From contig JALLLS010000030.1 of NCBI GenBank assembly GCA_025094145.1, positions 310,001 to 374,000 on the forward strand: a stretch of DNA of 64,000 nucleotides. The letters are read 5' to 3'. This document shows, piece after piece, positions 9,690 to 22,275 of the stretch. The notes under the pieces were generated by a model. That model was not told where the DNA came from. It saw only the letters and a list, made by a program, of their open reading frames with translations, and made no database searches. The stretch's first letter is position 1. Each line of letters begins with the position of its first letter. The stretch is from Spinellus fusiger. Lineage: Eukaryota > Mucoromycota > Mucoromycetes > Mucorales > Phycomycetaceae. The translations under genes and the position numbers were made by a program.

Positions 9690-12399
9690 TTCAGTTTCCT
9701 CAAATACCCTTTTATTTGTTTTTTTTATTTATAATTGGCCCTAGGATAATTATCAGATCTTGCATTTGAATGAGCGCTTGTCTACATCTGATAAATTTGG
9801 TATGAAAGGATCTGATAAAATTCACGGAATGGGCCAATAGAAATCAAGTCAAATTATCAGATCTTTTCTGACTTTTAAAATTACATGTCTTATCTTTTCT
9901 ATTTTTGTAAACACAATGGTGTAGTTTCTGCTGTCTTTTGATAAGAGTATTTTATGAATAGTTAGTGTGTTTCTTCTCTATTAATTTATTTTTTATTGGA
10001 TGAATATGTTATAAATAAATGTATTATAATGGAATTTAAAGAATAGCAAGAAAAAAGAAAGAAAGAAAGAAAGAAAAAGTATTTTAGAATCCTTGGTATG
10101 GAGAGTAGAGATGATTAACTGATATTTATCAGGACTCTTTATTAGCCCTTGCCCTTATTATAGCGTGATAATAATAGATCAGTCTAAAACAAAAGTGAGT
10201 GGTTTAATTCTGTAATAGAAAATCTATCGAATAAAAATAGTGTATTATGTTTCAACCCACGAAATGATATTGACTGCGCCATTGTAGGTGGGTAGTGAAA
10301 AGGCACTCTTCTTCCTATAGCGTCAAGAGATTACAAATAGATTACCACCATTGTGTTGCAGTGGCTTTGAGTTTAAATACTCACACTTTCTTTTCAACCT
10401 ATTAAAATCTATCATGGAAACAACAGTACAGCTATTTGGCTCATGCTCTTATCTCTTATATCCATTGTCATAAAATAATATTTTATTTGGCCTTATCCAG
10501 TAAATTCACCGGTTTATTCACTGAATCCTATGTGAATACAATGGATTGGAGTAGAGAAACTATACCGGATACACAAATAAGAATTCTCATTGTATTCTAT
10601 GGAAGAGTATCCAAGTAGAGATCTACGGCCTTGATCTTTTATCTATACTTTTAGATATCTTGTTTATATATTTAAAATATCTCAGTCTTTTTTAGTGTAT
10701 TTATTCTTCAATGTATAGACTTTATGTATAGACTCTATCCCGTTATTTAATATGCATACAAAAATATAATACTATGTTTGTATTAGAACACCACTGGAAA
10801 GTGTTACAGTGGATCGACAGCACTGTTAGTATTTTTATGATGTCATATTCTTAGACTTACTAAAAATAAAAAGGTAGAAAGTGAAAAAATAAAAATAAAA
10901 AATAAAAATAAAAGGGAGAAGCATGAATTGGTTGTGTGTATTTATATGGAAGAATGGTATCCTTAACATAGCACAAAGATGTATTTAGTGTGTTATTAAA
11001 AACGACTTCTTCCTATTTATATATCAAAAAGTGGCTCTTGTTCTACCTGTTCTTTGGCTCCTGTCTTTATCGTATAGAAATGTGCATTGATATTTGTAGA
11101 AGATCAAATGATAGCATGGAAATATTGTGAGAGTTAAAATAAAATGTACAAGTAGTACTCATCAGACTCTCTGTAGGATGTATGTACTTTTAAATGCAAT
11201 GATGGTCTATCTTAGTAGGGAGAATGAGAATAATATACTCTAAAGATCATATCTGTAGACTATTCAACCGCATATTATATTAATATGAATTGGGCCATGT
11301 TATGCAGCATAGTATATAAGATATTTTGACTACACCTATGATATTACATTAAAAAGAGAAGTGAACAACAACAGATATTATAAAGAGAATATATGTATAA
11401 CACAACAGAATTACTATTGTATCCAATACACTTTATGCCTGTATACTTTTTCTTATCCTCCCTATTACTGATACTGTAAGTAGAACTACTGAGAGCACCA
11501 TAAAATATCAACTTAGTTTTAAACAACGTGTCTGATCCTCTACCTTTATTGCAGAGGTAATGCTACATATATTCTATAAAAATAATACCAATAGTAATCC
11601 CAGTCATGGTACACTGTTCTATTGGTATTTTGCGTGGTCTTTTTTCTTTCTTTCTTTCTTGGAGAGATTGAGGTAATGAATGTAGTTTTCTTTTTCTTTT
11701 TCTTTAAAAAAGTATAGAATGGTAGCATCACTAGGAAGATGGAGTTGTAGTATGTCATTAATGATAGCCATCTTTTTATGTCTATTCCAATTTGATAGTG
11801 TGTTCTTTTTAAACACTAGTTTGTAGTTTTTATTTCATTTAAAAATAACTAAATTAAGAGAGGTTAATAAGCAATGCAACCTATTATCAGCTATAGTTCT
11901 ATGAACACTTGCTAGCACAATGAAATCCTTAATATAAGATATAAAAATTGAATAACCTTTGGACAATAGGTAGGATAGAATGTAATAGAGTGGAATAGAG
12001 TTTTTTTGTTTGTTTGTTTGCCTGCTTCCAAGTTACTTTTGGATACATGATATTAGACGAGAGAGTAGTCAACCCATTTACCCCTGAAAATTGAATCGAA
12101 TAAGTCTTTTTTACTTCCAAAGTATTCACTGGCCTATAAAATGAAAAGAAAAGGACTCAACCACCAGGCGTATATATTAAATAGTACCATTACTTTAAGT
12201 ACAAGCTAAAAAATAGTGTGACTAGTACTAACTCGTGTTTGAATTTGCCCAAGTGAGTATTTCTAGTGCTAGTCATATGCCTGGATAGGTTCATCATGCC
12301 TAACAAGCAAATTAATATTTAACTGCTCGAGTAGTGTCCATTCAAGAGAGAGAAATACACCCTAGTCCAACAGTCTATTGCTTTTCATAGTGTTAATAA

Positions 12400-12475
12400 T
12401 CAAGCAAGCAAGCAAGCAAGCAAACAAACAAACAAGCAAACAAGCAAACAAACAAACAAACAAACAAACAAACAG
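12400..12475 (+). repeat. AAGC/AAAC tetranucleotide microsatellite
   Basis: A run of AAGC units grades into AAAC units without other sequence between them. Confidence 0.9.
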
Positions 12476-13984
12476 ATATATTGTCACACTACTGTTCTTA
12501 CGTGTAAAATGGTAATGTCTGTCGCTTGATTGGACTCATCTCCACTGTTCTATGGTTAGCAAAAGAGATACAATGTTCTAGCAAAAGAAATGAAAAAATG
12601 ATTCTTAATAAAGAAAAACTAGTTTACTAGCAATAGCAAAATAAATAAATAAATAAATAAAATAAGACTTTTCTTTTTCTTCTACTACTGATGATAATAA
12701 GATAGAGAAATGGAGTCTACCCCTTCTAAAAGATATCTATCATGTATATAAGTATTTATCTGTGTGTTCAACGCGTTTTGTCTATAGTTTTTTCACATAT
12801 GCTGGTGCTATTGTTCTATATGCATTGATATTTATAATAAGTAGAATGACACTCGTCTTAAATCCCACTTAATAATAACAAAGAATATTAACTTAATATT
12901 TTGATTCAGAATTATTCAATTTAAAGCAACTATTTTTAAGCCGAGAATAAAAGAGAATAAAGCTCTTAGTCAAATGAGTCTGAAGCTTAATCCATTTCTC
13001 TGTTATCTGTATTATTGGTATAGAGCCGGGACATTGGTGTCTGTAGAGTATGGAATTAAGTTGCTCCTCTTTAAATAATAATAAAAAACCCCCTCTTTAG
13101 ATGAAGTTTTTTTTTTTTGGTACAGATTGGCTAAACTACACACACACACACACACTAAACACCAATGAAGTATGACTTGGTGATCTTGTAAGCTGTTGTG
13201 TAGGGCCGCTGAATGTGCCTCCTATAGCCATTATAGGCAGTGGGCCGAAATAACTAAATACTGTAAAGTCATGCAGACCCACGAATGTTCAGTGTTCTAC
13301 ATTGATACTGCACGTATTAAGAATAGAAACAGTATAAAAAAATAGAGGCTAAAGCAACTATTTTGATACCAGCAAATGAATACAGTATTAGGAGTTTGAA
13401 TAACAAAAAGCATATGTCTACTGCGTTGGTCGTGACCATCGATCTAAGCTTTTATTGTGTGGTAGTGATGGACAAAGATGGAAGATTGATCTCTAGTTGC
13501 ATTCCTTGTGCAAAATAGTATTTCCCCAACATCGATCGACAGTAGCAAACATTAACCTTAAAATTTAGTGTTGGATTTCTCTGTTATACTTGATCACAAC
13601 CACCAATAACAATGGAAATTAGGTACAACTGGGTGTCGTCGGGATAAACCAAGTCAATTCTTTGCCAATGGACATTTTGATTCTTCTCTTTGGATGAAGT
13701 CAAAGTATGTCATGCGATGGATATTTGGCATCATTTAAAAGATCAAGTCTGTTGGGTACATTGTCAAGGGAACATGGCGAATACAACTGCCCTATCTTTC
13801 TTAGCTGCACATACCTACAGACGACCGGAACTATTTCAATAAAGAATTACTCTCCAGCACTTTTCTATTGACTCTGTAGCCTAGACACTAGCATGGGTTC
13901 TAGTGTACTGCTGTCTATGCCTTTGATTTATACAGGGTCAACACTAGAGTGTGGGTGTTTTAGCATTGATCAAAGCTCTGTTAT

Positions 13985-14080
13985 TTGATATATGTGTTAT
14001 ATTTATGTTATATGTGTTATATGTGTTATATGTGTTATATGTGTTATATGTGTTATATGTGTTATATGTGTTATATGTGT
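13985..14080 (+). repeat. 9-bp tandem array (TTATATGTG)
   Basis: About ten near-identical copies of TTATATGTG, preceded by slightly diverged copies. AT-rich and non-coding, within the gene-poor stretch. Confidence 0.9.
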
Positions 14081-15028
14081 TATCTTTATACCATCTTTAT
14101 TATTCTTAATCAACTGCATAGATGAATGACTTTTTTACAGAATAAAACTTCATTTATGCCTTGAGAATCCCACAAAGACATCTCCAACATTAAAATTAAA
14201 ATTACAAACACCGCATACCATTCTTCTGCTCATCCATGGATGTGGGACAGAACTTACCATGAATGAACTTGCCTTGATGCACCACTGTACTCCCTTGTTG
14301 TGTGGTGTATACTGCTGGTAGAACGCCTATCTATTCTGCTGCAGTGGGTGTTATTGTTACTGTTGCTGTTCAAGGATGATTTAGGCTTAAAAGGATAGTT
14401 TAGGCTCAGAAAGAAAGCCCTTTGTAGGTGTGCAAGTGTATGTTTTCACTGTTTTTACTATGTGATTTCTCTGATTTCTATGATTCCTTCCTATAGTTTT
14501 CTTCTGAGTCTATCCACTGCCCCAAGGAACAGCAACAGGAGAGAGTGACATGATTTGATGTAGACAAATAAGGGGTGGAGGAGGGAGGAGGATGTGTCAT
14601 TCACTCACTTGATTACGTTGACTAGTGGCTTATTTGCCAGTTATTTTTTTCTTGTCTCGTTATGCCCTCTTAAAGGGAATTCCGCCTCACATTTTTATTT
14701 TTTCCCTTTACTTCTTCTTCTTTTGCTGCTACTGTTGCTGCCCTGTTCTTCTTCTTTCTGTACGTTCTTCTTTCTTGAGCTCACTCCTTCCTTATGATGC
14801 CCTCATAGCCTTCTTCTCATCCATTGACTACCGCTATTCACACCTTTGTCATATCCCACCTACACTATTTACTTACTTATTCTTCCACGGACACACCTGC
14901 TACACTCTGCTACACTTACTATACTTACCTATTACACTTACTACACTCTGCTTACGACCCCTTCTTCTTCTTCTTTTTATTATTAGACCCACCCACACAA
15001 AATACTCTCTTCTTTGTATATCTATATC

Positions 15029-15040
15029 TATATAAAACCC
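15029..15040 (+). promoter_or_regulatory. TATA-like box of the 15075 gene
   Basis: CTATATAAAACC lies about 40 bp before the ATG at 15075, after a long CTT/CAC pyrimidine-rich stretch (14680-15000). Confidence 0.4.
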
Positions 15041-15074
15041 ATAAAAAAAGACTCCACTCTGTACACATATTATC

Positions 15075-16163
15075 ATGGATACCAAACAGCTCAAACACAT
15101 TTCCTTGGACTCCTCTCTCTCTGACAGACGCCGTTCTAACAAGAGAATGCCTCCTATTCTTGTTCCCACTCTCTCCAATGGTCGCTGGGCAACAAAAGAA
15201 GGCACCGAGACACGCCACTACACAACAAAGCCACTCAGTAGTCCGTTTCTCAGTCCCAGTGATGATGAAAAAAGAAAACAGCAGCCTTGGACCGATGTCA
15301 TTAATAAGAAGTCCAATGCGAATAAATCCGACCCATTCACAGGCATGAAACAATGTGTCGACTACCAGCAGGAAATTGAACGACTCAAAACACTTGTTCC
15401 CAAGGTAGATACCAAAAAGCGCGCTCAGAGGCCATTCACTGCCACCACCTGGAATGAAACCAACCTCCGACCCATCAACAAATCCATGTCGAGTAAAAAG
15501 AGCCTTGTTTCTCCCAGCACACGTGAACGGCCCATGTCTTCTCTTGGTCTCTCATTTAATCCAAAGGACATTGAGAGCGAGCCATGCCGCGTCCGTTCTG
15601 TCACTGCTCCTCACTCGCCCGTCTCGTCCAAACACAGTACACCCACCATCTCACCCACGCCAAGCCACTCTGATATCAGCGACGACAGTTTAAAGGCAAC
15701 CCCTGAGGCTGGTCTACAAACCACAAATGACAATCCAATCACAGAAGAAGAAAAGACCCGTTTTATTGAGTTTGTTCGTAGCTGGACAGGAGGCTGGAAG
15801 GGCAGGGAGGATGAGTCGATGAAGAAAACCAGTTCTTTATGGGCTGATCCATCGCCCTGGGATTTTACTCCGGATCGCCACCGCATTCTAAGCACAGACC
15901 CTAAAAGCAGCCATTCTCTTGTGGCAGCCTCCACACTGACGGAACACTATTGGCAGTCCTCTGCGGCACAAATTGTGTTTGATTCACCCTATAAAAGTCA
16001 CCCCTTTATAAGGTACTCGGGCCAACCCAAGTTATTTGAGCATGAAGACATGCAACGAAATGACTATATAACACTGCATACTTCCACCTCAGCAACACGT
16101 CCTTATCTCTACCGTAAACATCCCTACCAACCCCCCGGATATCCCATGGGTACTATCGAATAA
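15075..16163 (+). CDS. Unidentified Ser/Pro-rich protein, 362 aa
   Basis: A single intron-free frame from ATG 15075 to the stop ending at 16163. I do not recognise the family. The first ~215 residues are basic and Ser/Thr/Pro-rich, probably disordered, with several SP/TP sites (for example SPSTRERP, APHSPVSS, TPTISPTPSHSD). A more ordered C-terminal half begins around EEEKTRFIEFVRSWTGGW (about residue 225) and contains SPWDFTPDRHR, LTEHYWQSS, SHPFIRYSGQPKLF and a tail PYLYRKHPYQPPGYPMG. Aromatic-rich, evenly coding sequence, a TATA-like box at suitable distance and no frame breaks support a real gene. No transmembrane segment is evident. Possibly a lineage-specific regulatory or cytoskeletal protein, but I propose no function. 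Confidence 0.75.
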   Translation: MDTKQLKHISLDSSLSDRRRSNKRMPPILVPTLSNGRWATKEGTETRHYTTKPLSSPFLSPSDDEKRKQQPWTDVINKKSNANKSDPFTGMKQCVDYQQEIERLKTLVPKVDTKKRAQRPFTATTWNETNLRPINKSMSSKKSLVSPSTRERPMSSLGLSFNPKDIESEPCRVRSVTAPHSPVSSKHSTPTISPTPSHSDISDDSLKATPEAGLQTTNDNPITEEEKTRFIEFVRSWTGGWKGREDESMKKTSSLWADPSPWDFTPDRHRILSTDPKSSHSLVAASTLTEHYWQSSAAQIVFDSPYKSHPFIRYSGQPKLFEHEDMQRNDYITLHTSTSATRPYLYRKHPYQPPGYPMGTIE

Positions 16164-18000
16164 AACAAGTAAACATTAGAAACTGATTGGAAAGAGGGTG
16201 TCTGTCGCTGAGTTTTTTTTTTGTTTTTTAAAGAGAGAAAGAAAGAAAGAGAGAGAAAAAGTGTGTGGTGTGGATGGGAAACAAGTGCTACAGAGTCAGT
16301 GCACTTGTTTTTGATAGGAAATAAGTGGGTCTGTGGACACACAAGTTACATTCTTTCGATTTGAATGGTCTACCAAACCATAAGCTCAGATAAGAGAAAA
16401 GAGAAAAGAGAAAAGAGAAGAGGGTGCAGTGCATTCTACAAGACAGGCATAGATCAGCAACACACCACTGCTTCTACATCCATCATTATGCTACTACCAT
16501 TCTATCAGTGGCATCTCCATGGAACATAAAAGTAAACAAGGGAGAAACAAAAGAGTGTGCCCACTATTGATAGTCACAGAGTAGTCACAGTGTGCTATTA
16601 AAAGAGTCCTGGCAAAGGGGTCTTGGTGTCTATGAATACCCTTTACAACAATAGAAATGGGAAGCAATAAGAAGAAATGGGATTAAATATGATTAAATAG
16701 GATTAAATAGGATCAAATAGGATTAAATAGAATAAAGTAAGTTATATTTGACAGTTAGTGTCCTGTACCACTTTATAAAGAGAAGAGAATGTGTTACAGA
16801 AACAGCCAAGAAGCAGTAAAAGAAGAAAAAGAAGAAAAAGAACAGGCCATCCTAGACATGTTAAACAATGTCTTTCTTTCCTCTATGCATTGTGTTCTAC
16901 GATGGACCCTACAGGACACTGTTCTCAAGAAGAAATAAAGGAGTTCATTCTACATGCCTAACCATCGACAGTCTACTGAGATAGCCTTTGTTAAACTCTC
17001 ATTGTTCAGTGTACAATGTCCATGGTTTGTAGGATTCCGTGCATCGTCCTGGGGGCATGGGTGGTGTCCTGCAAGTGATCCTGCATTGAGAATTGAATGC
17101 AGAATGTCAGTGAGAGAATAGAATGGGCCCTCTCCCTTTTAAAATGCCGATGCCATTGGCTCTTTTTGCTCCTAATCATCAGAGCAGTGTTCTTGACAAA
17201 GACAATCCACTGCTGGTGTAGACAATCTCATCAATGCACCACCCTACCATTGTTTACTTGTATAGATACTTGTGTCGATTGCCCCAGTCCATAGAATTGA
17301 AATGAGATGGGTTTAATGGAGAGAGAAAAGACAATGAAAGAATAAACATCAATAAAAGGACAATCGACATTCATGCGTCAACAAGACAGAGAAAGAAAAG
17401 GAATAAAGAACAAAGAAAAAGGAGAATTGAACGGAATTGAATTACACTGATTTAACACTGTTTGAACTTTATCTTTGTTCATTGTTACAGAACAAATATT
17501 CACCATCAGCCCTCTATTTACTTTATTTTTCTTATTCTTTACATTCAATTCTACTGTGCAAAAAAAGAAAAAGAAAAAAAGAAACTTACTCTACACCACT
17601 GGACTGCACTCTAAAATGATAGGGTCTGTTTGTCCTTTTTGCAGTGCATTGTAATGGACAATGTGTGACCTACCACAAACACAAGAACAAACCAATGCCA
17701 TTCATCCCTCCACTGTGTCTGTAGACATGTCTACATTTCATTCTATTGGTAGAAGAAGAAATAAAATGACCAAAGATCGACAAAGATGGAGCAGTAGAAG
17801 AGACTGTCCTGACATATAAAAGGAAATAAAGACAAAGTAGCAAAGTACAGCATAACGAATATTCAAACTCCTCTAATGAAGCCATGGCCGCCTAACTGCC
17901 CTCATTCAACCCGTCATCCCTATTCCATTGGCTGATTCCATTACGGAATCTGATCAGTCCTGGGCCTTTCCAATAGAACCCTTATAAGACATAATGCAAT
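16164..18000. other. Intergenic, no supported gene
   Basis: Contains purine-rich runs, a degenerate 10-bp GATTAAATAG tandem array (about 16678-16735) and ordinary AT-rich sequence. CCAAT-box-like ATTGG/CCAAT motifs occur at 17925-17975, close to the putative X-box promoter that follows. Short open frames lack coding character. Confidence 0.5.
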
Positions 18001-18060
18001 GTTACCTAGCAATACCAACCACTGGCAATCTAGGTTGCTTGGTAACCATGGTTATAAAAG
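18001..18060 (+). promoter_or_regulatory. Putative RFX/X-box pair with TATA box
   Basis: GTTACCTAGCAAT (18001-18013) and GTTGCTTGGTAAC (18034-18046) both resemble the imperfect palindromic X-box bound by RFX-family factors (yeast Crt1/Rfx1 consensus close to TTGCCATGGCAAC). TTATAAAAG follows at 18052-18060, the spacing expected of a core promoter. The nearest downstream gene starts at 18582, leaving a leader of roughly 500 nt that may be spliced. Motif match only. Confidence 0.4.
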
Positions 18061-18581
18061 GCAAAAGATCTTTTCTTCTTTCCAGTTCCGTCCAAACAAA
18101 GCAATAAAAGAAAAAGAAAGAAAGAAACAAGTCTAATCCACCCCTTGTTGTGTTTTTAATGTTTGTTTGTTTGTTTTATCAAGGAAAATGCAATCAAGAA
18201 GAGGAAATAGCAATAATAAACAAAATAAAAACCACAGTTCCAAAAGAACAGTGCTTATTTTAAGCAGGACAGATACGATCCACTCCATTCTATTGCCATG
18301 ACTACAAACTCCGCCTATGAACGAGAACCCACGTTCTCATCTTTACTTGTTTTGATTCTTTTTCTCCTGCACTTGTTTATTTCCTCACCTTTTTTTTGTT
18401 TTTTTTGTTTTTTTGCTTTCCCTCCTCTTGTTCTTTGGCTTTTCCTTCCAAAGTCTCCCATTTCTTCTCTCTCCCTTGTTTCTCTTTTTGTGGCTCTTTT
18501 TCTTCGCCAATCGTTTATTTATTTTTTGTGGTTGAAGAAATACCTTGAGAGTCCAATTGTGCTTGTTGTGTGCTGATGACA

Positions 18582-21255
18582 ATGTCCAAAGGAACAAAAG
18601 AAAAGTCTTCGAGCCAGAAGTTTTGGAAGAAGTTTGGCTTGGGAAAGAGCAAATCCCCCACGTTTCAAGGTAATAATAATAATAATAAAAAGAAAGAGAG
18701 AGAGAGAGAGCGACCCGAGTTCTTGTAGTGATGCCTTGACTGCACTAGAGTTCTCCGTAGCCCCCGAGCCTCAGAAGGAGGACGATGATACTGTCTCTGT
18801 CAAGGGAAATCGTATGAGGTAGAGAAGAGGATATAGATCTATATTGAACTTCTCCTGCTAGTGCAATTCTTCCTCGTAAGCGACAGAGCCTTGCTTCTCT
18901 CAAGCACCGTTCTTCATTGATTCTTCCTTCTACGGAGATTCCTTCTTTGCCGTCCGTCTTGCCTCGTCTGCCGTCTGCGCCTACTCTCCATAAAGAACAG
19001 AGCAAACCACAGCCCCCACATACAAAAAGCAGAGATCAGGACACTTTATCACCTCATCCCATCGACAGAGAGCAAGGCAACCCATCACATGCTGAATTGC
19101 CAAAACACAGTGAGCAGACACCACCATCAGTAAAACACGTGGCATCGGTACCTCCTGTCATCTTGACGGAAGCCTACAGTCTTGTCTGTGCAGAAGGTAT
19201 CCCCAAGCCCATGTCGCAAAGAACCTCTTTACTTGACATTCAATTGACAGTGTCTCCTCTTAAGGAGGGAGTGTCATCTATGGCCCCTACCACAGGTAAG
19301 GTCTGTGTTTTTATTTGATGTTTATATATATATTTAATATTTATATTTATATATTTTAAAATCCATTCACCACACACACACACATCTCTTCTTTCCTGCC
19401 TTCTTCTCTTATGACTCTTCTCTTTTCCATTCATCTATAGCACTTAGGGAAGACGCCAAGCCAAAGAGATCCTCCCAAGAGAACCCCTTGGCCCTTGTAG
19501 AACCCAATGTCACTCGGCTAAGAGAAAGGCCTCGGCCAAGATACAACTCAAATCCAACACGACCCGGCATCCCTGTTCCTGTCGTTGCCGGCAGCAGACT
19601 GGCGACTCTTGGACAGAGCACTTACAGCACCAGAAGACTGTCTGCCAATGGAGACCTCTTGCTGCCAAAGACACCCGCCACAGTGTCTGATGTGGTTCCG
19701 CTTCCCTTTCTCAGCAAAAGCAGCCAACGCCAGCCCTCGGCCACTCTTTCCCATGGGTCGAGTGGGATGGCAGAGAGCAAGCTTCCCAAACCTCTTTCTT
19801 CTTATCTGCCAAAGGGTGCCCCGCCGCCCACCCCACCCGACAAGGTGGCAGATCTGTCATTGCAGCAGTTGCAGGATGAACTTGAAAAGGAACGCTCAGT
19901 CGTACGAGTCCTGCAGGGACAGAAAGAAGGTACAGTGTGTTCTTTTTATTATTATTATTATTCTATATTGTTATTCTATATTGTTATTCTATATTATTAT
20001 TCTATATTTTTATATTTATATAGATCTCTCTCTCTCTCTTTATCTTTATCTTTCAAACGCATGCCTCGACAGCCATTGCCAAGGATCTGGACTATTTTAG
20101 CATGACGGTGGATGAGCTTATGGAGGAGAAGGAGCAAATGATCCAGAGCTATGAGGAGGAAAAGGTAGTGTGAGCGGTGGAAGATGCCTCCAACTCATCT
20201 TCTTCACTGTGTCTGTAGCTCAAGAGCCAGGCCAAAGAGGAGGATCTGGCCATGCTGCTGGAGAAGGTGAAAGTGATGACTGACAGTGCAAGGTAATCTA
20301 TGCAGTAGGAGTGGGAGGGAGAGGAGAGGCAGTCTGAACGCTTACTCCTTTTTCTTTTCTTTTCTTTTCTTTTCTTTCTTCTTTCTTTCTGTAGAGACAA
20401 GGCCTATGCATTTGACCAGCTAAAGGCGACGTTGGAGGTGAGTGTCTGTAGTGGTAGTGCTGGGCATTCTTATGCGTCAACAGAGGTATCAGTTGCAGTC
20501 AGAGCAAGACAAGAGGGATCTTTGCATCCAGCTGGAGGACAAGCATGAAGCGTATGTTCGTCTCAAGGTAAGGCTGTCCGTTCCCCCTTTTTCCTTTTCT
20601 TTTTCTCTCTCTCTTTCTGTAGCTGACATGTCTTTTGCGTCTTCTAGGCAGACCATGGGAGAGCCAAGGATCACATTCTTGCCCTTGAATCCACCATTGA
20701 GCAGCTTATCAAGGCAGAGTCAGCTACAAGGTAAGGGATCCTTTCTCCTTCTTCCTCTCTCCTTATTCTGTTAGATACTCTTCTCCTTGGATCCATACAC
20801 CCAGTGCCTCTCCTGACATCCGACATGCCCTTGTTGCTGAGGGCAGTGAACTCTCCAGCCATCTCTCCTCTCTCTACGACCCACCCACACCCTTGCCTGG
20901 TCATACAAACCACTCACTGATGAGTTACCAAGGATCTGATACCCCAGCATCACCCTATGAAGAAGGAGAAGGAGGAGAAAGAGAAGAGAGGACACAAAGT
21001 ACGTTGGATGATGAGCTGATGCTGCTGACAAAAGAAAAGGAAAAGGTGAGATGGAGAGATGGGATGGGGAGATGGGATTGCCTGGCCAACCTTTTGTATT
21101 GTCCATGTACATTGTAGCTCCAGTCTGACTATAGCAAGATTCCTTTGTCGGGAGGTGGGCCCATGTCTCGCCGAAGAAGAGAAGAGTTGGAGGAGATGCT
21201 TGATGAGGTGGATTCTCAGTTGAGCAAAGTAAAGCAGAAAATCCGCCGCTCTTGA
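18582..21255 (+). CDS. Unidentified coiled-coil protein, 11 exons, 635 aa
   Basis: Exons: 18582-18669, about 18707-18818, 18862-19295, 19441-19929, 20073-20164, 20219-20292, 20395-20437, 20484-20567, 20648-20730, 20775-21045 and 21118-21255. The sum is an exact multiple of three. The basic N-terminus (QKFWKKFGLGKSK) leads into a long disordered Ser/Pro/Arg region (to about residue 350). Heptad coiled coil follows across small exons: LSLQQLQDELEKERSVVRVL, DELMEEKEQMIQSYEEEK, LAMLLEKVKVM, IQLEDKHEAYVRLK. A second acidic linker ends in DDELMLLTKEKEKLQSDYSK and a compact C-terminal block MSRRRREELEEMLDEV. That last block resembles terminal helices of some microtubule-associated and enkurin-like proteins, but I cannot name the family. 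The acceptor of intron 1 lies in a GA run and is ambiguous by 6 nt. Confidence 0.82.
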
Positions 21256-21523
21256 GATGAAGAAGATGATGATGAAGAAAAGAAAGAGGGTGCTCTTGTT
21301 CTTTTACCCATCCAACTTGCTCTATAGCATTGTCCATTTACATTAACCCACACAGCCTACTACTTCCTACATAATGACATGAACACACACAAACACAAAC
21401 ACATTCTAGCCATCTCACCCCACAGACCATAAAAGATAAAAACACTTGTTTTTCTTATATAAATAAACACATCAATCTATAGCATGTTATATGATTTATT
21501 ACTCTTTCTCCTCGTCTCCCCTC

Positions 21524-22275
21524 TTAGTAGCCAAGGGCAGCAATGGAGGCATTGACAGTCTTGAGAGTATCAGCCTTGGACTCAACAGCCTTCTTCTGGA
21601 TAGCAATCAAAGCAGCCTTGCGCTCGTAGTAAGCAGAGGACTTGGCCTTGCGCTTATCCTCGAGCTTGGCCACAACATCCTGGTACTTCCATCCGACTTC
21701 GTGGGAGATACGGCCAAGCGTGGTGAACTTGCGTCCAGGCTTCAGGCGGAGGACACGGAGAGCATCGGGGATGACCATACGCTTGGTGCGGTCGTAGGGG
21801 GGAGGGACACCTTCAAACACCTTGATACGGTCAAGGGCAGCAGCACCACGGGCAGTCTTGTGGGGAACCATACCACGGATGGCCTTGTAAAGAATGCGGG
21901 AAGGAGCACGGAAGTGGAAAGGACCACGACGGGGGTTCACAACACAACGCTTGTTGAGGTAGGCGTGGTACTTGACTATGCATGTTCATCAGCCACCAAA
22001 AAAAAAAAAGAAAAAAAAGAAAAGACTCCCCTCTTCTCTTTTCTCTATCTCTCCACACTACTTACGCTTGTTACGGAAGAACTCGCCAGAGACGTTCAAT
22101 TCCTCACAACGGACAATCACAACCTTTTGTCCGTTGAGGGCCTGCTTGGCAACAATAGAAGCAAGGCGACCGAGAAGATGACCCTTGCCGTCAATGACAA
22201 CAACCTGCAGAAATGCCACTGCAGTGAGTCTGGAGGTGTCTTTTGTGGAGGGCGTACCTTTTCAAAAGTCGACAT
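21524..22275 (-). CDS. RPL16: 60S ribosomal protein uL13 (Rpl16 / L13a)
   Basis: Structural protein of the large cytosolic ribosomal subunit. Three exons: 22275-22258, 22204-22066 and 21975-21524, giving 202 aa, the normal eukaryotic length. Exon 1 encodes only MSTFEK; exon 2 gives [16 protein letters not shown] and [17 protein letters not shown]; exon 3 continues [39 protein letters not shown] and FEGVPPPYD, all hallmark uL13 sequences. Introns are 53 and 90 nt with GT-AG ends. Codon use is noticeably biased to C-ending codons, as expected for a highly expressed gene. It converges on the coiled-coil gene, whose stop is 268 bp away. Confidence 0.97.

Larger units (their letters stand above)
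9690..15028. other. 5.4-kb AT-rich region with no supported gene
   Basis: No open frame here resembles a known protein or shows splice-linked coding segments. The stretch holds microsatellites: GAAA (10052-10075), AAGC/AAAC (12400-12475), AAAT (12640-12662), CACA (13137-13156), a 9-bp TTATATGTG array (about 13985-14080) and CTTCTT near 14710-14760. The part at about 13430-13860 is less AT-rich and may be decayed coding DNA, but I cannot assign it. It may hold the promoter of the 15075 gene at its right end. Confidence 0.55.

Noticed and set aside
18298..18576. A 92-codon + strand frame before the coiled-coil gene
   Set aside because: Leu/Phe/Ser-rich translation of a pyrimidine-rich leader, with no family resemblance; at most an upstream ORF.
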